From Sediminitomix flava (GTDB taxonomy: Bacteria; Bacteroidota; Bacteroidia; Cytophagales; Flammeovirgaceae), in the NCBI RefSeq assembly GCF_003149185.1, contig NZ_QGDO01000002.1:806001-870000 (forward strand): a stretch of DNA of 64,000 nucleotides, written 5' to 3'. The translations under genes were made by a program, and so were the position numbers. The notes beneath the pieces are model-generated. The model was not told where the DNA came from and did not search any database. It saw nothing but the letters and a program-made list of their open reading frames with translations. Numbering within the stretch: the stretch's first letter is position 1; every line of letters begins with the position of its first letter. Shown piece after piece: positions 20,482 through 29,660 of the stretch.

Positions 20482-21021
20482 TTATTCTTCGTTAAGTACC
20501 AAAGACCCTATACGAACTTCCTTTTCCTCAGGGTTTTCAAAATATTTTTGAAGTGCAAAGGTCGTTGAATGGAAGGCTATTTCGTCCCAAGGAATATCCT
20601 TTTCGTCAAATAATTTCACTTCCAAACTCTCAGCTGTTTTCTCGACAAAGTAACCATCTTTGATATCCGCTAAGAAATGTAGATACACATGACTAACCTT
20701 CGGAATACTATAAACCACATGTAATCTTTGAATCTCCACAGTTGCTCCTGTTTCTTCAAAAACTTCACGTTTTGCTCCTTCTTCAGCCGTTTCAATACTT
20801 TCCATAAAGCCTGCGGGCAAGTTCCAATAACCATATCTTGGCTCGATTGCTCTTCTACAAAGCATTACCTTACCTTCATAAACAGGCAAACAACCTACAA
20901 TAAGTTTAGGATTCTGATAATGTATAGTACCGCAGTTGGAACAAACGTATCTTGGCAGATGATCTCCTTCTGGTATAATAAAATCCAATGCATCGCTTCC
21001 ACAATGGCTACAAAAGTTCAT
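20482..21021 (-). CDS. Zinc-ribbon Nudix hydrolase
   Basis: From the ATG at 21021 the protein has 179 residues and starts MNFCSHCGSDALDF; an upstream ATG at 21069 would add 16 residues before the zinc ribbon and is less likely. Two CxxC pairs (CSHCG and CSNCG) form a zinc ribbon (residues 4-30), followed by a Nudix domain with an intact box: GFMESIETAEEGAKREVFEE then TGA. The ribbon-plus-Nudix order is seen in NudC-type NADH pyrophosphatases and ADP-ribose or FAD pyrophosphatases, but this protein is much shorter than NudC. The substrate cannot be decided from sequence. Confidence 0.88.
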   Translation of the reverse strand: MNFCSHCGSDALDFIIPEGDHLPRYVCSNCGTIHYQNPKLIVGCLPVYEGKVMLCRRAIEPRYGYWNLPAGFMESIETAEEGAKREVFEETGATVEIQRLHVVYSIPKVSHVYLHFLADIKDGYFVEKTAESLEVKLFDEKDIPWDEIAFHSTTFALQKYFENPEEKEVRIGSLVLNEE

Positions 21022-21069
21022 ATTCCTTACTTGGTTAAAAGGTTTAAAAAGTCTGTCATCATATAACAA

Positions 21070-21479
21070 ATGTCAGATAAGTTAGTTTATTGCCCTTAAA
21101 TATAGAACTATATAGACTTTAAGTTTTACAGAAACTTTTTATATCAATAAAAGAGTTCTGCACTAGAGCATACAGATTGCTTTCAGACTTAAAATTTTGC
21201 AGAAATGCGGTTTGATACAAAAAATTATTAGATTTGAGGCTTCAACTCTAACTCATATAGTGTTTAATTGACAATAAATAATAAAAATCAAGTTTTGGTA
21301 TTGAGTATCTAACTCAATATGAGATCATTTGTATAAAAAATAAAGACCAACGCTCGCACAATTCTTTACTAAAATCAGCCATATATAAATCTTACTCTCT
21401 TAACTGTAATTAGTTCAGAATAAGCGTTTCGGTCATACAATAGAAAATATCAACACGATTTACTGTAAAACTAAAATTC
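21070..21479. other. 410-base intergenic region between the Nudix gene and maeB
   Basis: No gene is seen. It holds a TAGATTTG box on the plus strand (21229-21236) with TTTG only 14 bases upstream, too close for a normal promoter, and an eight-bp inverted repeat TATTGAGT-N5-ACTCAATA at 21299-21319 that could be an operator for maeB. Confidence 0.5.
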
Positions 21480-23744
21480 ATGGCTAAAGACAAAATTAGG
21501 AAGCAAGATGCCCTTGATTACCATCAATTGGGTACTCCTGGTAAAATAGAAGTTATCCCTACCAAACCGACCAATACACAAAGAGATTTAGCACTTGCAT
21601 ACTCTCCTGGTGTAGCCGTTCCTTGTGAAGCAATTGCTGCCAATAAAGAAGATGTATATAAATATACTGCAAAAGGAAATCTTGTAGCCGTGATTTCCAA
21701 TGGTACTGCAGTGTTAGGGCTTGGGGATATCGGACCAGAAGCTTCTAAACCTGTAATGGAAGGGAAAGGATTGTTATTTAAGATCTTTGCAGGTATTGAT
21801 GTATTTGATATTGAAGTAGATGCTACCGATGTTGATGAATTCTGTAAAGTAGTGAAAGCCTTAGAGCCTACTTTCGGTGGTATCAACCTAGAAGATATTA
21901 AAGCTCCAGACTGTTTCGAAATTGAGAAGCGCCTTAAAGAAGAAATGAATATTCCTGTCATGCACGACGACCAGCATGGTACAGCTATTATTTCTGGTGC
22001 AGCTCTTCTTAATGCCTTAGAAATTGCGGAAAAGAAGATAGAAGATGTAAAAATTGTAGTTTCGGGTGCAGGAGCTTCTGCAATTACCTGTGTAAAACTA
22101 TTTATTGATTTAGGAGCTAAAAAAGAAAATGTAATTATCTGTGATAGCCGCGGTGTAATTCGTGCAGACAGAGATAACCTTTCTGGAAATAAAAAAGAAT
22201 TTGCTACAGCACTAGATTTTCATCAGTTAGAAGATGCGATTCAAGACGCTGATGTATTCTTAGGACTTTCTAAAGGTGACTTGATGACACCTGATATGCT
22301 ATTGAAAATGAATAATAATCCAATCGTTTTCGCTTTAGCAAACCCTGATCCTGAGATTGCATACGATCTTGCCATCGATACACGTGAAGATATTATTATG
22401 GCAACAGGTCGTTCTGACCATCCTAACCAAGTAAATAACGTATTAGGATTCCCATTCATTTTCCGTGGTGCACTAGACGTTCGTGCAACTGCAATTAATG
22501 AGGAAATGAAATTGGCTGCCGTAAAAGCCATTGCTCGTCTGACGAAAGAGCAAGTGCCTGATGCTGTATTGAAAGCATATCATAAAGATAAAATGTCTTT
22601 CGGAAGAGATTATATTATTCCGAAACCAATGGACCCTCGTTTGTTGACAACTGTAGCTCCTGCCGTAGCTAAAGCTGCTATGGATTCTGGTGTTGCTCAA
22701 TTTGAAATAGACGATTGGGAAGCATACAAAGAAGAGCTAGAGAAACGTATGGGTAAAGAGGATTACGTAATCCGCTCACTCATGAACAAGGCAAGACAAA
22801 AACCAAAGCGTATTGTTATGCCTGAAGCTCATGACCCACGTATCTTGAAAGCTGCTCAGATTGTATCTGATGAAGGATTGGCAAAACCAGTTCTTCTAGG
22901 TAAAATCAGCTTGATTAGAAAATTAGCTGCGGATATGAAAATCGATATCGACGGTATTGAAATCATAGACCCTCGTTCGGAAGGAAATAAAGAAAATCGT
23001 GAGAAATATGCTCAGATGTTCTACGATATCCGTAAGCGAAAAGGTGTCAATGAATTTGAGGCTCGCGATGCCATGAACCGTAGAAACTACTATGGAGCCA
23101 TGATGATTGAGAATAGTGATGCAGACGGTCTTGTAACAGGTCTTAGCCGTCAATTCTCTGAAACACTTCGTCCGATGCTTCAAATTATTGGTGGAGAAGA
23201 TGGAAACAGAGTGTCATCAATGGAGGTACTTCTAACAAAGAAAGGTCCGCTTTTCCTTGCTGATACCGCTATTTACCGTGACCCTACTGCCGAGCAACTT
23301 GCTGAAATCACACTACAAGTGAGTGCTACCGTACAGCGTGAATTTGATATTGAGCCACATGTTGCACTTCTATCATATTCAAACTTTGGTAGTACAGAAG
23401 GTAAAGAGCCAAGAAAGATGCGTGAGGTGTTACGTTTAGTGAAAGAAGCAAAACCAGATTTGGTTATTGATGGTGAAATCCAGCCGACTTTCGCTTTAAA
23501 TCCTGAAACGTTAAAAGCTCAGTTCCCATTCACAGAACTTATTGATAATAATGTGAATGTCTTGATTTTCCCTAACCTTTCTGCAGCCAATATTTCATAT
23601 AAAATGGCTCAAGAAATTGGTGGTGTTGAAGGATTTGGACCTGTACTTTTAGGTATGAACCGTCCTGTACAGCTTCTTGACATGAGTTCAGATGTTCAAG
23701 ACATTGTAAACATGGTTACAATGACTGTAGTAGACGCTCAATAA
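21480..23744 (+). CDS. maeB: NADP-type malic enzyme with C-terminal phosphotransacetylase-like domain
   Basis: A 754-residue multidomain malic enzyme that decarboxylates malate to pyruvate. The N-terminal part (to about residue 425) has the malic signature (LALAYSPGVAVPCEAI, PVMHDDQHGTAIISGAA) and a Rossmann motif VVSGAGASAIT. The rest (about 430-754) is a phosphate acetyltransferase-like domain (KRIVMPEAHDPRILKAA ... VALLSYSNFGSTEG ... FPNLSAANISYKM). E. coli MaeB has the same layout and 759 residues; there the extra domain is regulatory and binds acetyl-CoA. Transcribed alone, it converges on hxlR, and their terminators overlap. Confidence 0.95.
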   Translation: MAKDKIRKQDALDYHQLGTPGKIEVIPTKPTNTQRDLALAYSPGVAVPCEAIAANKEDVYKYTAKGNLVAVISNGTAVLGLGDIGPEASKPVMEGKGLLFKIFAGIDVFDIEVDATDVDEFCKVVKALEPTFGGINLEDIKAPDCFEIEKRLKEEMNIPVMHDDQHGTAIISGAALLNALEIAEKKIEDVKIVVSGAGASAITCVKLFIDLGAKKENVIICDSRGVIRADRDNLSGNKKEFATALDFHQLEDAIQDADVFLGLSKGDLMTPDMLLKMNNNPIVFALANPDPEIAYDLAIDTREDIIMATGRSDHPNQVNNVLGFPFIFRGALDVRATAINEEMKLAAVKAIARLTKEQVPDAVLKAYHKDKMSFGRDYIIPKPMDPRLLTTVAPAVAKAAMDSGVAQFEIDDWEAYKEELEKRMGKEDYVIRSLMNKARQKPKRIVMPEAHDPRILKAAQIVSDEGLAKPVLLGKISLIRKLAADMKIDIDGIEIIDPRSEGNKENREKYAQMFYDIRKRKGVNEFEARDAMNRRNYYGAMMIENSDADGLVTGLSRQFSETLRPMLQIIGGEDGNRVSSMEVLLTKKGPLFLADTAIYRDPTAEQLAEITLQVSATVQREFDIEPHVALLSYSNFGSTEGKEPRKMREVLRLVKEAKPDLVIDGEIQPTFALNPETLKAQFPFTELIDNNVNVLIFPNLSAANISYKMAQEIGGVEGFGPVLLGMNRPVQLLDMSSDVQDIVNMVTMTVVDAQ

Positions 23745-23783
23745 GAAAACATATCAGAACTATCTATAAATTGTATTGTATAG

Positions 23784-23804
23784 CGCTAGGGCTAAGCCTT
23801 AGCG
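23784..23804 (+). terminator. maeB terminator overlapping the 3' end of the HxlR gene
   Basis: A nine-bp stem with one G-T pair (23784-23792 with 23796-23804, loop TAA) followed by TTATTTTTTT on the plus strand. It covers the stop codon of the convergent gene on the other strand. Confidence 0.85.
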
Positions 23805-24169
23805 TTATTTTTTTCTCCTTTTTCTACTAGCTCAATATTTTCCATAATTGCAGCAGCTACCCCACCCCAATCCGCAATAGACTTTAAAACAGGCTCCAAG
23901 GTCTTTCCAAACTCAGTTAGTTTATACTCCACTTTTAATGGCGGTTTATCCGTATAAACTTCTCTGATAATCAATTTATCATCCTCTAGTTGCTTCAATT
24001 GCAAACTTAGCGTACGTTCCGTGATTGTTGGAATTAGTTTTCTGATTTCATTATACCTTTTTGTACCATCAAGTAAATGTATAAGGATAACAGACTTCCA
24101 CTTTCCTCCAATAAAACGCATTGTCAAACTTGTATCGCAGGGATAAACCTTATCTTCTAATTTATACAT
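23792..24169 (-). CDS. HxlR-family winged-helix transcriptional regulator
   Basis: A 125-residue protein with the HxlR pattern: an N-terminal Cys (YPCDTSLTMRFIGGKWKSVI), then a winged helix with FNEI-like YNEIRKLIPTITERTLSLQL, QLEDDKLI and VEYKLTEFG. Family members are dimeric DNA-binding regulators; several sense electrophiles or redox stress through the N-terminal Cys, which is present here at residue 11. Its target is not evident: neighbours are maeB (convergent) and a small coiled-coil gene. Its promoter is clear at 24193-24223. Confidence 0.92.
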   Translation of the reverse strand: MYKLEDKVYPCDTSLTMRFIGGKWKSVILIHLLDGTKRYNEIRKLIPTITERTLSLQLKQLEDDKLIIREVYTDKPPLKVEYKLTEFGKTLEPVLKSIADWGGVAAAIMENIELVEKGEKNNAKA

Positions 24170-24192
24170 AACGCTATTCTTTATTCCTTACA

Positions 24193-24223
24193 CAAAGGTA
24201 CAAGACTATGAACAGGCTAACAA
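24193..24223 (-). promoter_or_regulatory. Promoter of the HxlR gene
   Basis: Minus-strand TTG (24221-24223), 20 bases, then TACCTTTG (24193-24200): full consensus match. Confidence 0.75.
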
Positions 24224-24281
24224 GCTATCAAAAGTATAGTTGTGTGAATATTCTGAAATGAGCCATACGTCCAAAATAAAA

Positions 24282-24311
24282 AGAACCCACTCCAAAGTTG
24301 GAATGGGTTCT
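24282..24311 (-). terminator. Terminator of the small coiled-coil gene
   Basis: A 12-position stem with one mismatch (24282-24293 with 24300-24311) and T-rich minus-strand tail, downstream of the gene at 24378-24782. Confidence 0.85.
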
Positions 24312-24377
24312 AATTCTTATTCAATGAGGGAAACTCAAATGAATGAAGAGTATATATGAGTAAAACTAATTATGCTA

Positions 24378-24782
24378 TTACAATTTTGAATCTATAATAC
24401 CTTTGAGTGTCGCCATTTGCTCTTTTAGAAGTGAAATGACTTCATCTTTTTCTGCAAGTTGTACCTCTAAAGCTTCGATTTTAGCCTTCAATAGAGAAAT
24501 TTCTGAATCATCTTTTTTGACATTTACTTCTACATCTACGTTAGAAGATTTTGCGTCATTTTTTTCGTCTTCAATTACGATGGTTTCTTCATCTGCACAA
24601 TTCCTTCTGCCTCGTCTTCTCCCCCTCTTCCCGAACTCTTTTTCCATTTCGTAAGCAAAGTCTGCCATATCTCTAGCAAATCCGCCACCTTTGTTTCGAC
24701 CTTGTTCTTTGAAGCCATCCATAGCTTCACCAATTAGTTCTTCGATTAGATTTTGGATTTTGTCTTTTCTTTCTTTGTCCAT
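24378..24782 (-). CDS. Small charged coiled-coil protein of unknown function
   Basis: 134 residues, no recognised family. The N-terminal third is polar and charged with a short basic run (KRGRRRGRRN, about residues 51-60); it is followed by an acidic segment and then a C-terminal helix with heptad spacing (ISLLKAKIEALEVQLAEKDE) that should form a coiled coil (about residues 94-134). No signal peptide, so probably cytosolic; the basic run could bind nucleic acid. It has its own terminator and lies between the HxlR gene and the efflux operon. Confidence 0.7.
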   Translation of the reverse strand: MDKERKDKIQNLIEELIGEAMDGFKEQGRNKGGGFARDMADFAYEMEKEFGKRGRRRGRRNCADEETIVIEDEKNDAKSSNVDVEVNVKKDDSEISLLKAKIEALEVQLAEKDEVISLLKEQMATLKGIIDSKL

Positions 24783-24912
24783 GAGGATAAGTTTTTGATG
24801 TTGAATCGTTTGATTAATTTGACATTATTAAAAAACATACTCCTTAAGACGGCTATTGCTGTGATTGGGTTACAACAAAATCATCTTTTTATTTGGACAA
24901 AGATGTTAAAAA

Positions 24913-24948
24913 AAGAACCACAAGAATTGATTGACTCTTATGGTTCTT
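24913..24948 (-). terminator. Terminator of the tolC-hlyD-permease operon
   Basis: Eight-bp perfect outer stem (24913-24920 with 24941-24948), extended inward by AAGA/TCTT after a one-base bulge, with a T-run on the minus strand. Confidence 0.85.
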
Positions 24949-24956
24949 CTTTTCTT

Positions 24957-26135
24957 CTAACTATTTTCTTGTTTCATCATTCTTTTGGTCTTTAAACTAA
25001 CCAAAAGCAAACACAATAGCCCCGATACAAGACCTATAATCATAAGGTTTGTCACTTCCATTGTAATCTGATCAATCCTTGCTCCATAGAATAAAACTTT
25101 TCTAAATCCTGTAAGGAAATGTGTCAATGGGATGCAGTTCGCAACATATTGGATGGCTAAAGGCATTTCAGAAAGAGGCCAAGAGAAACCCGATAAAATG
25201 AAACTTGGCGTAGCTATAACCATCAAAAATTCTGTTGCTTTCAATTGGGAAGGAAATATCCAACTGAAAAGTGTACCAATGCTTGTGAGTGACAACATAA
25301 ATACACAAACCAATAAGAATAAAGCTCCTTCATGAGCTATAGTAGGCATATTAAACATTGGGAAGAATTGCCATTGTAAAACACCCCAAAGCAATACGCC
25401 CAGCAACCAATAAGGCATAGATTTCACAGTGAGAAGCATCAGAGGATTGTGGTTCGCTTGTTTTGCCAATGCATCAAACGAGTCTTCTTCAAACTCTTTG
25501 GCAAAAGTAAGTGCCATTACAATCAAGAATACTTGCTGCATAATCGTCCCCATAATTCCTGGCCACATAAAGGTCAAGTAATTAGAGTTTCCATTATATA
25601 ATCTATCAGTATTTATCTTGAAAGGTTCATATTGTTCCAATGCTGTATTTATCGGTACTCCTTGTTTATTCAGGGCTGTAATCTCAACTCCTGCTTTTAG
25701 CGTACCTAAAGAAGTCAGAATACCCATATTCGCATAGTTTGCGGTCACAACGTTTGCTCCATCTATATCTACTTGAATTTCGGGATACCTTTTTTGCATG
25801 ACATCGGCTTCAAAGCCTTTCGGAATTGTCACTGTAGCTACAATATCATTACTACTCAAGTCCTTTATTTTCTCATGTTCATTTTCACGAAAAGCAACTA
25901 CTTCCAAATAGGAATTATCTTCCAACATTTCAATAGCCTTATGACTTAGCGGTGTATTGTCATAATCCAAAACAGTAATAGGTAAATCTGTTACTTTGGC
26001 TTGTTTATAGACAAAACCAAACAATAATCCGTAAGCTATTGGCGCTCCTATAAAAATAGCAACCGCTACACTATTAGAGCGAAACATCTTCCACTCTCTG
26101 AGCATCAGCCGACCAAAGTTGTAAATCATTTCCAT
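24957..26135 (-). CDS. ABC-2 type transporter permease
   Basis: A 392-residue inner-membrane permease of the ABC-2 type. One N-terminal TM (SVAVAIFIGAPIAYGLLFGF), a large periplasmic domain (about residues 45-200), and five C-terminal TMs with the typical FSWPLSEMPLAIQYVANCIP segment between the fifth and last. It is the third gene of an export operon, 35 bases after the HlyD-type gene. Family knowledge: YhhJ-like permeases work with an ATPase, yet no ABC ATP-binding gene lies in this operon or anywhere in the window. Confidence 0.9.
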   Translation of the reverse strand: MEMIYNFGRLMLREWKMFRSNSVAVAIFIGAPIAYGLLFGFVYKQAKVTDLPITVLDYDNTPLSHKAIEMLEDNSYLEVVAFRENEHEKIKDLSSNDIVATVTIPKGFEADVMQKRYPEIQVDIDGANVVTANYANMGILTSLGTLKAGVEITALNKQGVPINTALEQYEPFKINTDRLYNGNSNYLTFMWPGIMGTIMQQVFLIVMALTFAKEFEEDSFDALAKQANHNPLMLLTVKSMPYWLLGVLLWGVLQWQFFPMFNMPTIAHEGALFLLVCVFMLSLTSIGTLFSWIFPSQLKATEFLMVIATPSFILSGFSWPLSEMPLAIQYVANCIPLTHFLTGFRKVLFYGARIDQITMEVTNLMIIGLVSGLLCLLLVSLKTKRMMKQENS

Positions 26136-26170
26136 ACATTCTACTTTTTAAGTGAGGACTAATGATTTTA

Positions 26171-27124
26171 TTACTTCAAGATTAGAGTTGTATTTGTCAA
26201 CAGACCTTCTGTCTCTTTGAAGTTTGTAGGAACAATTTTCAGTTCATACAAAGACTGATCTACTTCGTAATTTGGGTTCATAGACTTACGTGCGGCATAA
26301 CTAGAAAGCTCTTTTATACTTACCAATTTTCCTTGAATTGGCTTCTGCTCTCCGAAAGCAGGTGTTACCGTAATCTTTGTTCCTATTTTATAGTTTGCGA
26401 CATCTTGCTCTGCCATTGCAAAACGGAAATACGTTTCATTTTTAGCATAACCCACAAAAATGTTATAGCCCGGCAAAGCTAATTCTCCAACCTTCAGTGC
26501 AACAGTCTCCAAAGTCATATCTGCTGGCGCAATCAAATAACGTTCTCCCAATGCAACATTCACTTCTTGCAAAGCACCTTCAGCTCTTCTAAGTGTACCT
26601 AAAGCCATTCGCTGCTTTTCTGAACGCACACCACTTTCTACTTCTTCTTTTTTTGCTTCAGTCCCTTCTAATTTTGCTTTCGCCATCAAGTATTTGGTAT
26701 GTACTTCATCATACTTTTGTTCTGTGATGAGCTTTTCATCATACATCTGTTTCACCCTATTCAGACTTTTTTCTGCAAATCCGAATTGTTCTTTGGCAGC
26801 ATTATAAGCAGCGTTTACTTGCTCTATTTGTTCTTTAGTAGCACCCTTAAAAGCCATTTCATACTGAGCCTTTGCAGCAGCTACCGCTCCTTCTGCTTGT
26901 TGAAGTTTTGCTTCTGCTTCTGGTACATCAACCATAGCCAAGGTATCTCCTTTATGAACTGTTTGCCCTTCAGAAACTCTCAACTCTGTAATTCGACCTG
27001 GAACTTTAGAGGCAACAGAATACACTTCTCTTTTTAATTTCCCTTTGAAGAAAGTTTCATTTTCAGTATTCTGACAAGCTGTCAAAGCTGCTATTGCGAA
27101 CAGGATTGTATATATCTTTTTCAT
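26171..27124 (-). CDS. HlyD-family periplasmic adaptor lipoprotein
   Basis: 317 residues. A lipoprotein signal (MKKIYTILFAIAALTAC) puts the mature N-terminus on a lipid anchor. It is followed by a lipoyl half (VPGRITELRVSEGQTVHKGD), a long helical hairpin (about residues 70-185, AKLQQAEGAVAAAKAQYEMA) and a beta-barrel domain. The YhiI/EmrA-like adaptor links an inner-membrane transporter to a TolC-type channel. It sits between the tolC-like gene (32 bases) and the permease (35 bases). Confidence 0.9.
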   Translation of the reverse strand: MKKIYTILFAIAALTACQNTENETFFKGKLKREVYSVASKVPGRITELRVSEGQTVHKGDTLAMVDVPEAEAKLQQAEGAVAAAKAQYEMAFKGATKEQIEQVNAAYNAAKEQFGFAEKSLNRVKQMYDEKLITEQKYDEVHTKYLMAKAKLEGTEAKKEEVESGVRSEKQRMALGTLRRAEGALQEVNVALGERYLIAPADMTLETVALKVGELALPGYNIFVGYAKNETYFRFAMAEQDVANYKIGTKITVTPAFGEQKPIQGKLVSIKELSSYAARKSMNPNYEVDQSLYELKIVPTNFKETEGLLTNTTLILK

Positions 27125-27156
27125 TGTATCTTATTCAAAAATTGGCAAATAATTGA

Positions 27157-28659
27157 TTATTGTAAATGGTCGGCATCTAAAGTTCCCATTGCTTCTAGCA
27201 AAGATGCTGCTGCCACTCGCTGACGGTGTAAAGTTTGAATTTTGTCAAGTCGTGCATTTTCAAAATCAGTCACAGCTTCTAATAACTGATTTGTATCTGC
27301 TAGACCATTTTCGAGTTCACGTTTACGAATAACAAGTGCTTCTTTAGCGTCCTCAGCTTTCTCTTCTTGAAGATCAACCAACTGAGTTGACACTTGCCAT
27401 TCCATATACTTCTTCTCTAAATCTAATGCGACCATTTCTTCAGCATGCATTTTTTGAGCTTGCATATTTTCAAGCTCTAATTGAGACTTTTGAATATCTT
27501 TTTTACGAACTGTACCGTCAAAAATCTCCCATTTCAAACCAACTCCTACAAAAGCAAATGGCTCAATCTTCGTAAGGTCTGAACCACCATGCATCACATG
27601 AGCAAAAGCTTTTGCCTTTGGTAAGTATTCGGCTTTTTCTGAATGGTGTTTGTGTTCCAATGCCATTACAGAATGATCTAATGCTCTAATTTCTGGACGA
27701 GCTGAAGTGTTCGTTTCATCTATATTTACCCACCACAACTCAAGTTTGGGTTGTACTTGTCTAATTTCTTCTACAGGAATTCCTGTCAACTGTTGAAGTT
27801 TTGCATATAATAAAGATTGACTTCCTTTGAGCTCAATCTCTTTCGCTTTAATCTCCTGTTCTGCAATCTTGATTTTATTCAAGTCATAGCTTGTAGCTAA
27901 ACCCACTTCTACTGCTTTTTGAGCAAATTCTGTTTGTTTGTCCAATCTTTTTCGGGAGTCTGCCAATACTTGAAGTGATTGATTAACTACCGCTAGTCTG
28001 TCATAGTAATCAAGTGTCTCTTTGATCACATCAATCTCTTTCTTTTCAACCATTGCCTCTAAAGCCATAGACTTTTCATGAGCTGCTTTAGATAATGCGG
28101 GGATTTTACCTCCTGAAAAAATGATCATATCTGCATGAAGATCATAGAACCAAAGGTGTTGGTCGTTCAGCGCTAATGACAATGTAGAAGGAAACATACC
28201 ACTCAAACTTCCCATCAGTTCTCCCCCCACTTGAGAAAAATAACCTTGTGTATGTCCCATCAATGCCTGTGTACTTGGGTCAGCTAATGCTGCTGCTAAG
28301 TTTGGGTCTTTCGCTGCGGCTCCTTGAAGGTACTGTTGATACCCATCCATGACACCATTTATGGCTTCACCTCCATTTTCAATCAAATGATTAAATCCAT
28401 CCTGATATTCACTGATATCTCGTTCCATGCTCAAACTGTTCAGTGTATATAAATAAGCCGAAGACAAGCCCACTTTAGGAATGTACATTGCCTTTGCTTT
28501 TTTACTATCAATCTGAGCATCCTTTACTTTATTCTTCTGAATCTTGATTTCGTAGTTACGTTCGAGTGCTTTCTCCACAAAAAAGTTACGATCAAGTTCT
28601 TGAGCGAATAGCTTCATTGGCAATAGAACCAACAAAAACCATAAACCTTTCTTTTTCAT
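27157..28659 (-). CDS. TolC-family outer-membrane efflux protein
   Basis: From the ATG at 28659 the protein is 500 residues with a clean signal peptide (MKKKGLWFLLVLLPMKLFAQ). An upstream ATG at 28701 lies inside the operator-like palindrome and is less likely. Two helical hairpin halves with heptad-like repeats (KNKVKDAQIDSKKAKAMY; EVGLATSYDLNKIKIAEQEI; ELENGLADTNQLLEAVTDFE) are typical of TolC outer-membrane channels. It is the first gene of the operon with an adaptor and a permease, so the three proteins likely form a tripartite exporter; the substrate is unknown. Confidence 0.9.
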   Translation of the reverse strand: MKKKGLWFLLVLLPMKLFAQELDRNFFVEKALERNYEIKIQKNKVKDAQIDSKKAKAMYIPKVGLSSAYLYTLNSLSMERDISEYQDGFNHLIENGGEAINGVMDGYQQYLQGAAAKDPNLAAALADPSTQALMGHTQGYFSQVGGELMGSLSGMFPSTLSLALNDQHLWFYDLHADMIIFSGGKIPALSKAAHEKSMALEAMVEKKEIDVIKETLDYYDRLAVVNQSLQVLADSRKRLDKQTEFAQKAVEVGLATSYDLNKIKIAEQEIKAKEIELKGSQSLLYAKLQQLTGIPVEEIRQVQPKLELWWVNIDETNTSARPEIRALDHSVMALEHKHHSEKAEYLPKAKAFAHVMHGGSDLTKIEPFAFVGVGLKWEIFDGTVRKKDIQKSQLELENMQAQKMHAEEMVALDLEKKYMEWQVSTQLVDLQEEKAEDAKEALVIRKRELENGLADTNQLLEAVTDFENARLDKIQTLHRQRVAAASLLEAMGTLDADHLQ

Positions 28660-28686
28660 TATTCTTGAAATGTGTAATATAATGAG

Positions 28687-28700
28687 TGAATGTTCATTCA
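28687..28700. promoter_or_regulatory. TetR-type operator-like palindrome in the efflux operon leader
   Basis: TGAATG-TT-CATTCA, a six-bp inverted repeat with two-base centre, sits between a TAAGTTTG -7 box and the start codon. Half-sites of this type are common for TetR-family repressors of efflux operons. No TetR gene is adjacent, so a regulator would act from elsewhere. Confidence 0.5.
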
Positions 28701-28709
28701 TTTATTTTC

Positions 28710-28717
28710 CAAACTTA
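28710..28717 (-). promoter_or_regulatory. -7 box of the tolC-hlyD-permease promoter
   Basis: Minus-strand TAAGTTTG matches TAnnTTTG; transcription would start near 28703, immediately before the palindrome. A -33 TTG at the right distance is not visible. Confidence 0.5.
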
Positions 28718-28897
28718 AAGGAAACCTTTCAAATGCTAAAAATCGATCATCTTGATTTAGAAAAAGAATGGTTTCCTTACTTGTTTCTTAGGATTTATAC
28801 AAACTTATGAAAGGTGTAAATGAACCGTTGAAAAAGGTATCTAGAATGACATATACCCAAACTGAAATTGAAAATTTTCACACTGAACGGCATTCAA

Positions 28898-29539
28898 CTA
28901 ATTCAAAAAACTAAAATGCTGATTCGTATACTTAGCCGTATTCACTAAGTTTTTCATATTCTTGAGCGTATCTATTGGAGTATCCACAACTACACTATTT
29001 GCCAACCAAGAAGGGATATCACCAGCAGGGTCTGCGTGAAACTCAAAGATTACTTTTGTAGAAAAATCATCAATTTTCTTTAGAAGCCATCTGCCTCCAC
29101 CTACTCTTATTCTAATTTTATCTTTTTCCTCGGGTAATTTATTTGCCTCCAATTTTATATTAACCTCTAAGAGTTCTTCCGATTTGTTATACTGAAATAC
29201 ATACTGATAAATACCATCTCTTGGACTGAGTGGCCAAGGTGCTTCAGATACAGAATAGTAAACTAAAAGTGAATCGGCACTATTTGAAAGTAATTTGGCA
29301 AATGATGTATTAGGCATCCAATCAGCTAAAGACGGAATATCTTGAATTAAAGCTATGCAGTTAGAAATTGGAGCTTTGATATCACATTCTCCCTTAAATG
29401 CTTTCAGCTTTGAACCTTCAACATCTTTTAGATAGACCTTTATTTGCTCCTTCTCTTTTTTAAACTCCCAGTTCTTTTGCGCTTTAACTTCAAAAACTGT
29501 GAGTAAAAGGAAAACGTAAATGAATAGATAGATTTTCAT
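28898..29539 (-). CDS. Secreted START/SRPBCC-domain protein
   Basis: 213 residues from the ATG at 29539; the frame could extend to a TTG further up, but this ATG gives a proper signal peptide (MKIYLFIYVFLLLTVFEVKA). The rest is a START-type lipid-binding fold: IPSLADWMPNTS, PWPLSPRDGIYQY and WLLKKIDDFSTKVIFEFHAD are the conserved patches. START domains bind lipids or other hydrophobic ligands. It is exported to the periplasm. It is divergent from the DUF3784 gene at 29661. Confidence 0.85.
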   Translation of the reverse strand: MKIYLFIYVFLLLTVFEVKAQKNWEFKKEKEQIKVYLKDVEGSKLKAFKGECDIKAPISNCIALIQDIPSLADWMPNTSFAKLLSNSADSLLVYYSVSEAPWPLSPRDGIYQYVFQYNKSEELLEVNIKLEANKLPEEKDKIRIRVGGGRWLLKKIDDFSTKVIFEFHADPAGDIPSWLANSVVVDTPIDTLKNMKNLVNTAKYTNQHFSFLN

Positions 29540-29660
29540 AAGAGATATTTTATACAACAATCTATCTTCTAGAATTGAATTACTTGAATAATTTCAACAA
29601 TTCACTACGCTAAAAACCCCGAAACTTCTATCTTTTCATTACAAATCAAAAAACACCCAC

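Noticed and set aside
28733-28810. Small plus-strand frame of 25 residues before the tolC operon
   Set aside because: No family, no spacing or promoter support, and it overlaps the tolC promoter region on the other strand.
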